Assembly (NCBI GenBank): GCA_029379385.1
Contig: CM055606.1
Location: 14,905,142-14,969,141 of the forward strand
Reading direction: 5' to 3'
DNA: 64,000 bases
DNA from: Quillaja saponaria
Taxonomy: Eukaryota > Streptophyta > Magnoliopsida > Fabales > Quillajaceae
This document shows, one piece after another, positions 11,790 to 23,262 of this stretch. How positions within the stretch are numbered: the stretch's first letter is position 1; each line of letters starts with the position of its first letter. The notes beneath the pieces were generated by a model. That model was not told the DNA's origin. It worked only from the letters and a program-made list of their open reading frames with translations, and ran no database searches. The translations under genes and the position numbers were made by a program.

Positions 11790-13694
11790 ATAGCAAGGAG
11801 AAAGCTGAAATCTGATCCTCTAGAACCCTAACATAGATACCTACCCTCTTCTTCCACTCATTCTCCGGGGCACTGCATGTGTAAATCTGAGCTCACTGAC
11901 TCGGAGAAAGAGGAAAGAGTACGAAAGAGAAAGGGATAGTAGAGCTTTTTTGGAGATTTCGGGGGTGGTGTTTTGGATGCTGAGCAAATCAGAGTCCAAT
12001 AATCTGGTGCATTGTGTCTTGAAAATGAACCAAGCAGACATGACATCATAATAAGTCAACAATTCTTGACTTGAGAGATAGACGAAGACAACTAAACAAT
12101 TGTTCCACAATTTTATACTTCTAGTCCACCAATGGGTTGGTATTTTAGGCCCAAATGAATTGAATTTTGTGGAAATTGGCATAAATGCCATGCCAGTGGC
12201 ACTGACCATTCATCCATGACTAAGATGTTTTTTTTTTTTCCTTATTTCTATGCTGTGAAGTGGGGCTTCGTGCAGTAGGCGTTTTAGTCTTATAGATCAA
12301 GTGTACATTACATGTGATTTGTTTTAACTTTTCAGTTTTCATGTTAAACTAGTCAAAAAGTTAAAAATACTCTTTTGAGATCCACTAGTAAGTTTGTTTA
12401 GCCTAGCATAACAAGATTTTGCGTTAAAAGTTAAAATTATGATGGCGTCTTTGTTGGTGTGAATCTTCAATGTCTCATTTATTTTAAATAAAGACACATA
12501 ATGTCTTGAAATGAGAGACAAAACTAACATATCTAATGCAACGCTTTTTATCACTCTCCTAGGCCTATCCCGAGTTAATTACTTGGTATGAATTAGGAAA
12601 ACTTGCAGTAAATTTAGAAATTGTTTTCAGTAAGGGTAATAGAAGACATGGTTAATCTATTAATCTTCTTGACCACCAACTTCTTAATAAGAGAATATTA
12701 CTGATATTATGCCAAGGGCTTGGACAGTCCAACAACTTTTGTTGGGCAATCGAGGCTAGCCCTTTACAGGCCCAGCTCTCTTTCTTATTGGGCATGTTGA
12801 AATTTCAAAGGAAAATCAACTGCCCAGAATCTTTTATTTGTGTTGTAATGCAATGTTACATGTCGTGAAAGTATATGTTAGTACCGGATCTCAGCCTTCA
12901 ATTGGGACTTGCCAAGTGTCTCGAGAACACCTCAAATCACAACACTTGTCGAGTGGATCCACCATCCAGCTAATATATAAGGGAAAAGACTCTCATTGGG
13001 TAGAGCCCTCTCTCACATTTATTATTCTTTACACTTCTTTCGTTATACTAGGCAAAACATTGATATGAACAAATATAAATCCGGAATTTATGAGCAAGTA
13101 ACAATTTTCCGTAGTCCAGGAACTTGTTATGATCAGCCAATGTTTCAAATATTAGAACATGTAGTCGCAGACCTCAAATTCCATTGAAACCGGAGACTAA
13201 AGATTAACAAGAAGTTAATCACCCGTATCGAAAGAAGTCATCTTTTTTGGGAGAATTTTGCAGACGCTGGGAGAAAATAAGAAAGAGACCAATAACTTTT
13301 TACACATGAAAGAAATCAGCATCCACTTTTCAAAGCTTTAACGCCCTTCTGTTTTGATCACTGTCAAGACTCAAGACCTGTCTTCTCTTCTGGAACCTAA
13401 AAGGCTAGAACTAATCAGATATTACTTTGGGACATGAATGTCAATTTCACTTTTAGCCATGATGTCAATTTGTTTTTGCACAAGTAGACGCTAAATTACG
13501 TAGTCACGGAGAAAGAAATTGGCGGAGAATTATGTGAAGAACATGAATCAACTGATCTGTAAAAATCTTTGTGTGGACTTTTCAACCTTTAAAAGTATCT
13601 ATACAAGGTTGGTTGTATCTTAGCTATAAATCAGTATCTGCTCCTAATATAGATGAATCGCAAAGCAAGTCCTATCTATGATCTGCGCCAGTTT
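11790..13694. other. Intergenic: CNGC promoter/5' UTR and TPS 3' flank
   Basis: No supported gene. The left end must hold the CNGC 5' UTR and promoter (minus strand). TTGAC cores, the W-box core bound by WRKY factors, occur around 12055-12075, but two short cores are weak evidence. At 12973-12981 there is a TATATAAGG sequence on the plus strand with no convincing coding sequence downstream. The right end (about 13440-13694) is the likely TPS 3' UTR. Confidence 0.5.
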
Positions 13695-16600
13695 CTAATG
13701 AAATCCTTCAATGAAAACCGGAAAATGTGGAGATTTTGGTTGTACTGATGCTGTAGCAAGTCCTTGAAGCAACTTGATGACTTCAAAGGTGTCATCAAGA
13801 TAGTACTTTGCCATACTTGGTTTCTGACCAACAGTGCATGCAAAGACTTCTGATTTTGCGGGCAAGCTCGAGTTGGAGACAGAACGAGCAATGGCCTCAA
13901 ACATATCTTCATCTGACCGATCATCCCCTATGCACAGCAGAAAATCTGGAGATTTTGCACTACTTCCCATGGTTGATATAAGGTTTTCCACAACTATACC
14001 TTTGCTCACGCCCTGCAAGTCGTGATAAGAAAAAGACATCCATCACATTATGAGAAATTACATTGGCTCATCAATTCTTATGATCATCAAGAAATCACCT
14101 TAAATATAAAAATAAAAATAGTAACAAATTCTCATTCTTGAGTTTAAATAACATTATTCATCTCATAATTCAATATACCTGCTGATATTCTTCTTAATGA
14201 AGATAACCTACAATATTATGTCTAATGTTAATATGCCTTTCTGCTTTGCCCTCCAAAAACTGAACTCTTAAACTACGGACTTTTTGTTCGATCCATAGAA
14301 CCAGATTTCAATTATATCTACTATAAGCTATTGTAACTTGCTTGTTACTCCTTTTCAAAAAATTTATCTAATTAGTAAGTAACTAGAGATTTCACATGAC
14401 AAAGAAAATTATAGTGTTCCAAACCTGTGGTTTAACTTCAACTATGTGCTGCCCTCTTTTAACCACGACAGGATCATTAGCAAGCACATTCTCCAAGTGA
14501 TCAAGAAGCTCTTTAGCCTGGCACGAGCCAAAATGAAAGTCTGCTTCTTGATGGTGCCAGACCATTGCACTATCCTTTTGTTCAATGAAAGAACCATCAG
14601 TTGCTTCTGTATAATGCTCCATTACAGGTTCAGCAATCCTTTTCCAATCAAAGTCCATTGTCAATTTGCAGGTCTCCCATTGAGAGTCCCTAGTCCACCT
14701 ACCAAAAAGAAATACACAAAATGAAGAGGAAAAAAACAATGAACCCACAATTATGAATACTTCAGCATAAGTTTGATTTACCTGGTGAAGTAACCATGCT
14801 CAGCAGAGATTCCTAACTTCTCACATGGGGAAAACCACTTGCTTAGGCAATCCTTTCCTCTGCCACTTACAATGAAAACCACATTTTTTGGATCACTGCA
14901 CAAACAATTCAAGACAGAAATAACTTCACTGCTGGGAGTTTTGTCGATTGAAGCTTGTGGCATCATAGTGCCATCGTAGTCCAAAAGGATCAACCGGCTG
15001 TTTGAATTTCTATAAGCAGAGACAATGTTATCCACTGAAAGCTTCCTAAAGTTAGGACCTAAAGCAACAATTCTGAATCCCAATCCTAGCCCAACACCCC
15101 AACACCTCTTGCGGTAATGCTCTCTACAAGCTCTCTCTAGATCTTGATCAAAACTCCTAGCCCAATAAGAAACATCATGGGAGCTTATATACTTATAATG
15201 CTTTTCATGGCGCAAATGCTTCTCTGCATCTGGCATTGTGATTGCCAAATTCATGGCATCAGATACATCATTAATGTTCCACGGATTGACACGGATTGCC
15301 CCACTGAGAGATGGTGAGCAGCCAATGAATTCGGACACTATGATGACACTCTTTTTTGGCGTTGCAGACTCGTCGTCAATTCCTAGTGACTTGTCTAAGG
15401 CTGGGGTCCCCTGCCTAGAAACAGTATACTTGTAAGGCACCAAATTCATCCCATCCCTCACAGCATTCACAACACAGCACTCGGAAATGGCATAATACGC
15501 AGCCTTCTCCTGTGTTGTGACTGGGCCATTGATGAAAACGATTGGCTCATACCCTGGTTCACCATATTTTCCATTAATATCCTTTGCTATAGCATTGGTC
15601 TCGTTCTGAACCTCCTGAATATCTATACCTCCACTTCTTGCCGGGTTTAGAATCTGAACCAAAACCACTCGACCCCTTAATTCTGGATGCACATCCAACA
15701 GTTGCCCCATTGCTAAAAACTTCAAGCTAATACCTTTGAACAAATCCAAATCATCCACACCCAACATCACAATTTTCCCCTCAAATTGTTCTTTCAATTT
15801 CTCAATCTTCTCAGCGGTTTCAGATAAAGACAAGAGGGATTGAAGCTGACCCATATGCATCCCAACTGGTAAGATCTTAATACTCACCCTTCTACCAAAA
15901 TACTCTAGCCCAATGTAGCCCCTTTTAGACTCATAATCAAGACCAAAAATCCTACTACAGCAGGAAAGGAAGTGTCTTGCATAATCAAATGTCTGAAATC
16001 CAACCAAGTCACAATTCAAAAAAGCCCGGAGAATATCATCACGAACAGGTAGAGTCCTATAGATTTCTGATGAAGGGAATGGACTATGCAAAAAGAATCC
16101 CAGCTTAACCCGGTGAAATCTTTTTCTCAATAGAGTAGGCAAAACCATTAGATGATAATCATGAATCCAAACGTAATCCTCATCTGGATTTATCACCTCT
16201 GTTACCTTATCTGCGAAAATCTTATTCGCTAACACATAAGCCCGCCACAAAGACCGATCGAACCGAGCACTGTGACTGGTAGACATGGGTAGCATATAGT
16301 GGAATAGAGGCCAAAGATAATGCTTGCAGAATCCATGGTAGAACTTGTTCTGAATTTCAGTAGGCAAAAAGGTCGGCACGCACCGGAACTTATCAAGCAA
16401 AACTTGTGCCACTTCATCTTGCTCAGAAGCATCGATCTCGGCGTTCAATGAACCCACGTACAATACTTCAACATCAGGACCGAACCCGTCTTTGAGCTGG
16501 AGTACCAAACTATCAATATCCAATTCGAAAAACCATTTCTTTGTCTCCTCATCACGAAAACCTTTTATCGGTAACTGATTAGCGACGATGATCCTCCGTT

Positions 16601-16772
16601 CTTGTCGAACAGAGGACACATAATCGGACCCAGAATTGGCATGGTCATCTTCGTCGACTTCAAACTCAGAAATAACTCCGGGGACCATCATGACCCTCGG
16701 AATTCGACTCAATGCCCAGTAATCATCGACGGAAACCAAATTCAACAAGTCCAAAGAAGATCTCGAAAGCAT
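13695..16772 (-). CDS. TPS11: Class II alpha,alpha-trehalose-phosphate synthase-like protein (TPS11 type)
   Basis: Three minus-strand exons: 14782-16772 (ATG at 16772), 14425-14698, 13695-14012 (stop TAG 13695-13697), giving 860 residues, the usual length. An N-terminal GT20 glucosyltransferase-like domain (about 59-545) carries DYVWIHDYHLMVLP, FLHSPFPSSEIYRTLP and RDGMNLVPYKY. A C-terminal HAD phosphatase-like domain carries LLDYDGTMM (Asp at about 598) and GDDRSDEDMF (about 784-793). Class II plant TPS proteins keep both domains but mostly lack proven catalytic activity; they are seen as regulators linked to sucrose, trehalose-6-phosphate and SnRK1 signalling. The start MLSRSSLDLLNLVSVDDY and the large first exon followed by two short ones are typical. 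The TPS11 call rests on the VSVDDY start, the LQLKDGFGPDVEVLYVGSLN block and the IVFINGP block; TPS8-10 is the alternative. No frameshift or stop is seen. Confidence 0.95.
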
Positions 16773-17916
16773 TATCTGAAAACGAAAAACGATTCGATAG
16801 CCAGTGGAGGAAAGAAAGAAAAGAAAAGAAAAACGGAAACTTTCCCAAGAAAAAACAAACTAGGATGTTGAAGAAAAGTAACGGAGTGTTTGTTCAAGGT
16901 GAATGGAAAATTGGGTAAGAGGTAATTATAGATGGGTGTGACAGAGGAAGATAATTCTTGGATCCATTATAGCGAGCAAGCGAGCTCTGTCTATTTAGGA
17001 AACTATTATAGAGGATAAGAACGAAATGAGACCGACTCGGGTTTTATATGGGTACGTAATGGGTGGATTGGACGGTCCAGATTTACTGTACTTTCAACCA
17101 TCCACATCATCTTCATCTTCTCTGAGGTTGAGTCTACGTAATTCATGTGCTAACTGTAACGGACCTACGGGTAAGTTGTATAAGCTCAAAGGGAAAAGAA
17201 AAAAAATAAAAAAAAAATAAAAAAAAAAATTTATATATATATATAAATGTACTCCATGTGTATATATATTGCGAAATATAATAAAATTTTCTTCCAAGCA
17301 TCAAGTGATTGTGTTGTTAATTTTGTTGACTTGTAATGTATATTTTTATTAGCTAATGAATGTATTATGTGAGATTTTCTCTAATTCCATGATTGGAGGA
17401 AAAGAAAAATAGTTTTAAATATTTTTTAAATATGGTAAACAAAATAGATTGAATAAGAAATACTAGGTCCTAAATAAAATTTGGACACAAATAAGGCAAG
17501 TTTATTGGTGGGACTCTTTCTCTCTCTAAGATTTCTCTTTCTATCTAATTTCACGCCACACTCTTAAATAAGATCGAGAATTTAGGGGCGTTTTGGTGTT
17601 GGGTTGAATAATTGGATTTGTGAAAGGAATTAGAGGAAGGGGTTGAAGAAGTAGCCACGTGGAGTTATGTGAAAGGGAACGTGGCGTGTAGGAGTCGTTT
17701 TTGCAAACAATAAGGATGTTTGACTGCTGACTTGGCAAAGGCGCATACACGGCTTTTATATTGCAACCGATCCTCTAATGACATGTCATTCGTCATGTAA
17801 CATGCTGTTCGTTCCTTACACGTTGTTCGGTTCAGTCCTTCAAATACTTTCACTTTTTCTTTCACCAAGTTTCCTTCTCTTTCTTTTCTTTTTCTTTATT
17901 TAGGACACAAGTTAGG
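16773..17916. other. TPS11 5' UTR and promoter region
   Basis: No gene. The stretch next to the start codon is purine-rich and contains A-tracts at 17197-17230 followed by a short (TA)n run. A TATTATA-like sequence at 17004-17010 could serve as a minus-strand TATA box, but it is weak and 230 bases from the ATG. Confidence 0.4.
17655..17685. promoter_or_regulatory. Pair of ACGT elements (G-box/ABRE-like) upstream of TPS11
   Basis: CCACGTGG (17655-17662) and ACGTGGC (17679-17685) lie 24 bases apart, about 0.9 kb upstream of the TPS11 start. Paired ACGT cores are the usual arrangement of ABA-responsive or bZIP/bHLH target promoters. The assignment to TPS11 is inferred from position only. Confidence 0.4.
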
Positions 17917-18860
17917 ACAACAAATAACGAAAGATAAAGGAATAAAAAGAAGAAATGAGAATTCTACTTAAGAAAGAAGTAAATCATTTTTCTCATAAAA
18001 ACATGAAAATGAACTAGTAAAAAAAATTAATTGAATCCACCCGTTCGTTCAACTGATAAATTTTTTTAGTGTTATATGTCAATAACATAACATCAAATTT
18101 TGCCTTCATTTGAAATAAAGAATATATGAGAATGACAAAAGTTATCTTTAATTGTATAACTTATAAGTTCAATGAGTTTCTCACAAATGAAAAAATATAT
18201 TACTTCATTAATTGCAAAATCCCAAAATTAAAAGTTCAAAAGGCTTCCAAAGTATTTATTAAAATTCATCTAATATCTATTTCAACAATTATATTATTAA
18301 AACAAGACAATATAACGTGATAGGACTGCAAATAACAAGAGATAAAGGAATAAAAAGAAGAAATGACAATTCTTCTTAAGAAGGTGTTATATATCAATAA
18401 CATGACATCGAATTCTGCCTTTATTTGAAATGAAGAGTATATGGGAATGACAAAATTTATCTTTAATTGTATAACTTATAAGCCTAACGGGTTTCTCACA
18501 AATCAAAAAAATATATTACTTCATTAATTACAAATTGAATCTCAAAATTAAAAGTTCAAAAGCCTTCCAAAGTATTTATTAAAATTAATCTAATATCTAT
18601 TTTAACAATTATATTATTAATACAAGACAATTCTTCTTTTTATTCCTTTATCTCTTGTTATTTGTAGTCCTAAGAAATGACAATTCTTCTTAAGAAAGAA
18701 GTAAATGATTTTTCTCATAAAAAAAATATTGAAATGAACTAGTGAAGTAAAAGTAATTAAAGGGTATACGGAAAGGATAAAAGTTATCAATAATTGTATA
18801 GCTCATAAGCCTAAAGAAATTTTTACAAATAAAAAAAAAAATTTATTTTATTAATTACAA
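17917..18860. repeat. Three partial copies of an AT-rich repeat, with an inverted segment
   Basis: Blocks starting GATAAAGGAATAAAAAGAAG recur at about 17935 and 18342, and the same block is present in inverse orientation at about 18630-18665. The flanking text (AAGAAATGACAATTCTTCTT, then TTCTCATAAAA) recurs again at about 18673. The first two copies share about 300 bases, including CAAAGTATTTATTAAAATT. The pair 18323-18372 and 18625-18670 forms an inverted repeat of about 45 bases around 250 bases of internal sequence, resembling a small MITE or a local inversion within a tandem duplication. Confidence 0.7.
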
Positions 18861-18920
18861 AAATCTTATATTAAGGACTCGTTTGCGACATTGTATGATA
18901 TGATAATATAAGATTATCAT

Positions 18921-19030
18921 GTCCACCATTTGGTTGTGAGCCTAATCTAAGACTCAAACCCCGACATTACAGAGGTCCCTCAATTAGGATACTCGAGTGT
19001 ACCTTATCACTTGAACTACACATTATACAT
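18921..19030 (-). mobile_element. tRNA-derived SINE-like fragment
   Basis: Read on the minus strand, the fragment has a box-A-like segment (TAGTTCAAGTGATAAGG) and about 45-50 bases later a box-B-like segment (GGTTTGAGTCTTAG), the internal RNA polymerase III promoter pattern of tRNA-derived SINEs. A second diverged copy with the same order and the shared core CCTCTGTAATGTC lies at 63495-63636. No complete tRNA cloverleaf is apparent, so it is not a tRNA gene. Confidence 0.55.
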
Positions 19031-21174
19031 GTAGTATTCTCACAAGTCTACAACTCTTATAATTAGATTTACTTGCCCTCAAAGATAAATCTAAACAAGA
19101 AACTTCAATCATAAATTTAAATAAGAAATCTTTATCATAATCTAATTAATTACTCTTACACACCAGTAACAAACTAATGAATTAAAAAACCAACTAAAAC
19201 AGAATTTGGGTCAAAATTCTAACAACTCACACTTCAACAATTTTTTTTTCCTACTAAGCTTACTTTGGTTGCAATTAAATTAAAATATCATAAACTCATG
19301 ATATCCATTACGGAATCCGATCTTAATCCTCAATTAAAAATTAATTATATTTTATTTTTACACTAGAAAGTAAAAAAATAAAATATTTATAACTTCAAAT
19401 GTTAAATACCTAGTATGCACAAAAAAATTGAAATATATATATATATAGATACTTGCATCCATAGTAATTTTAAATTCATCATTCGGATCTCTCCATTTAA
19501 TTTATAACAAAAGAGTCCATGATCAATATTTATCAGTTTTTTACAGCTGAAAAAAAACAAAAAAAAAAACAACAACCGCAACCGCAACAAAATTTCAGCA
19601 AAATAAAGTTACCGTTATGATACTGTAGCGTTAATGAACCGTACAGACGGAATAGAACACACGCAATGCAGCTCAAACGAGGTTGTATCGTGGCATACAG
19701 TAAATGGGCCACGTGTCAAATTATGGACGGAACTGGATGTCATCCTTAAAAAGCTATCTTCGAAGAGGAAATATGTCGGTACTAGTGTCAAAAGATAAAT
19801 CGTTATCCCCAAACAGTAGTTGAAGTAGAACAACAACAACGATATTCGAGGTTTAAAAATTGGGGGTCCACTAACTAGTGACGTGGATAAAATGGGACCC
19901 ACTTTATCTACCAAGTTTTATTTTATCCAGCGTGAACATGGGAGGCATCTTGTCTTTTAATTCCTGCATCTGAAGTTTGGTATATATGCGTTTAGACAAG
20001 GGACCCACCTCTTTGGATTACAATTCAATTTTTTTTTTCATTTTTTTATGCACTAATTCATTTTTAAATTGTTTTTTCACTTGACCTTTATTCTTTATCA
20101 AGATCATCACTCATTAGTGTGTACGTATTACTTTCTGGTTTTTGAATTGCTAAGATTCACGAATGTGGATTTGATCCTGAATATTTTGTTTGAAATTAAA
20201 TATATTTTGGAAAGAAATGTTTTAAGCCATTTATTTGAAACACAATACTTTGCGTTACATTAACAAAAACTGACATCCCATGAATATTCACTTTTTATAC
20301 ACATATAGCTTCATATTTTTTGGGGGAGATACTCAAATTAAAATCCATTTCATAAGAAAATCTCATACCTGTCTTGATTTAAGAATAGTTGATTTTGATA
20401 TTTATAGAGAGTTGTATGATAATAGTTTTCTTATAGTAATTGTTTTTAAATTAAGTTAGCGTATATTTTGCAGAGGATGTTTGTTATATAAAAAAATATA
20501 TGTTCATTCAATCATATATATTTGTCACCTTTTTTATTTATTGATATTGGACCATAAATAGAAAATATAATTCTTTGAAACAAGCAAGGACAAAAATTTA
20601 TAATCTATTACATGTTACTCTTCGATCAAATTTTAGCCAAAGCCAACTGAATTTTAGATTACAAAACACAATAGCATGCCAAAAAGTGTAATGGCATCAA
20701 AAAATAATAAAGTAAAAAAAAAAGCAAGAAATGGATACATGAAAATATATATTGTATATTATATATTCAGAAAGCATGAGAATTTCCCTAATCTACTTTT
20801 GATTGTGTGAAGTATTACGGAAAGAAAAAAATTTAAGAAAATAGAAAGCAATGAATGGATAGGTGCAATGATTTGAAACTCGATCATTGTATCATTAATA
20901 TTACATTCTAATTTTTTGGTATAAAGCATAAACATTAACTTCAATGGATTAACTAGGTGGTTAAAATTGATGTGTTTTATTAATCAATTGTATGAGGTCG
21001 AATCTTATTAGAGAAAATCATGCAAAATAAATTTTTATAAATATTTTAATTTTGACGTAGATGATTTACCTTATCAAAACACATGTAAATTGGCTTGGCG
21101 CTGAATAAAAAAAATTTGTTTTTGTTTTTTTTTTGCCCAATATTGTCTAATAACTTTGCATATTTTAAGTCAAT

Positions 21175-21595
21175 GTTCTTGTTTGGTTTAGCTTTTAAAA
21201 TAGTTTTTAGATTTAAGTTTTTCTATAAAATTGTTTGGTAATAGAGGTTTTATTTTTAAGATATATGAAAAAATATTTTTGAGCTTTTACAGTCCTAAAA
21301 ATTGTTAAAAGTTAAAACTAAGAAAAAAAACTTTTACAAATATAAAACAAGAAAATGTTAAATAAATTTTAAAAATTATTTTATTTAGACAAATTTAACT
21401 ATAATATTTGTCAAAATAATATTTTTAGTAATTTTAATATTCAATGTTTTTTTTGAAAAAATAAAATAAAATAATTATTTTTATATTTGAGAGTGCTTTT
21501 ACATTAACTTATCCAAATACAATTTCAATCTTTTATAAATTTCTTTTTAAATAACTTTACTTGAATTTTTACAAACAACTTAACCAAATTGGTCA
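21175..21595. mobile_element. MITE-like block with imperfect terminal inverted repeats
   Basis: The left end reads GTTTGGTTTAGCTTTTAAAA. The right end, in reverse complement, begins TTTGGTTAAGTTGTTTG. The interior is AT-rich without coding potential. Ends of this kind are common in hAT-related plant MITEs (compare 61008-61401), but no clear target duplication was seen. Confidence 0.4.
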
Positions 21596-22962
21596 AATGA
21601 TTAATTAGTTATGGCGTCCATAAATACTTACCCATTCAATTCAGAAAGTTTGTTATATACACATATTACCAAAATTTTCGATAAGCATAACCCAAACACT
21701 TAGCTTGTAATTCAAACACTTAGCTGGAATTCAATTCTCACCCTTTTGGATAACATGAAAGTAAAGAATATTCATAGAATAACGTACGAACCAATCTCTG
21801 TCCCTCTTTCTATGATGGCTTTGTACCTAAGAATATTATTATTACTATCTAGCAAAAAATATATATATATATTTTTTTTTTGGACACATATATTTGTCTA
21901 GTACTTATCTTTGTCTTTTTTGACTTATATATAAGATTGATTATCTTTTTAGACTTTGGTTTGCTTGTTTTCTTTCTGGCATAAAAAATTCCAGATTTTG
22001 TTAGATAAGGCAGCTGACAAAGATTTGTAATAAATAATGGATTTGTTGCTAAACTCTACTCAAATTAAAACATATATTGGCCATATCCGTACGACAAATG
22101 CGATGAAGCATCACAATTTAATTACTTTCATAACATAAAAACATTATAATGACAGGCATAATCATTTGTAATTATCATTATCGGGAATTAATATTGTCAC
22201 TAGAGAATTGACATATCATTAACTATATATTTTTAATTAAATTATAACTTTTGGTAAATACAAACCATCTTATATTCAAAAATGTTGTAGCACGACATGA
22301 TAAATAATAATTTTACATATACCTATGGAAAAATGTTGGTTATAGAAGGCTGGCATGACCAATTCTGCTAGTTTGCACCAAAAATTCTCAAAGCATATAT
22401 TCATTTCATGTTTGGTCTAGCGGGAGCATCTTATATTAACATGTAAGACAGGTATACATTAGACAAGTACATGTGTGGAACATAAATTGTCTTTGTTTAA
22501 CATTGAATAATTCCTTAACAGATATATAGTCATTGTCCAAGGTAGTATAATTAATAGTGGGTTCATATATGGAGCCCTCTCACTCCTTCCTTCCTTACCC
22601 ACCTCAGAATTTTAAGCTTTCCGCTTTGAAATTGAATTCCCTGAAAATTTAGAATCCAATAATAGTATTTATAATTGGTGGCTCATTAACTCTCTACCAT
22701 TCCTTTCCCCCTATTTTGAAAATTCTGAAACTTTATAATTCAACGTACCTTAAGCTTACACACATGTACAAAATAGCTAAATTCCAAAGATGATTATTCA
22801 TTGAGCTAGCTAACACGTAATTTTAACAAAGAAATCCAAACTTTGGTCAACTACAAACCCCAATAGGGAATTTACATGTAAGATGTACAATCACGCAAGG
22901 GAAATGAGTACTTAGTGATAAGGTGATTGGACATAATATATAGGGTCATTAATTTGCTTTCC

Positions 22963-23262
22963 CAATTTTTGTTTTGGAAAATGAGAATTTTTAGGATTTT
23001 AAATTTGAGATTCTGCATATAATTTATTCATTCTCTTTAAAAACACATATCAATTAATTATATTTCGAATCTCTCTTTAATGAGTATGATATAATTAAGG
23101 ATATATCTATTTTCCGAATTTTTGTTTTGGAAAAAAGGAATTTTTAAGATTTTAAATTTGAAATTCTGCATTTAATTTCTTCATTCTCTTTGAAAATACA
23201 TACCAATTAATTATATTTCATAGCTGCCTTTAACAAGTATGGTGCACAGATATATCTATTAA
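22963..23262. repeat. Tandem duplication, period about 153 bases
   Basis: Two adjacent copies start with AATTTTTGTTTTGGAAAA and share ATTTTAAATTTGA, GATTCTGCAT (or AATTCTGCAT) and CAATTAATTATATTTC in the same order and spacing. They are diverged by several substitutions and contain no ORF. Confidence 0.8.

Noticed and set aside
12838..13187. TATA-containing stretch with two short plus-strand frames
   Set aside because: A TATATAAGG is present, but the frames lack motifs and no downstream exon series was found.
18921..19030. tRNA gene
   Set aside because: Box A and B resemble tRNA promoters, but acceptor and anticodon stems do not pair; a SINE relic fits better.
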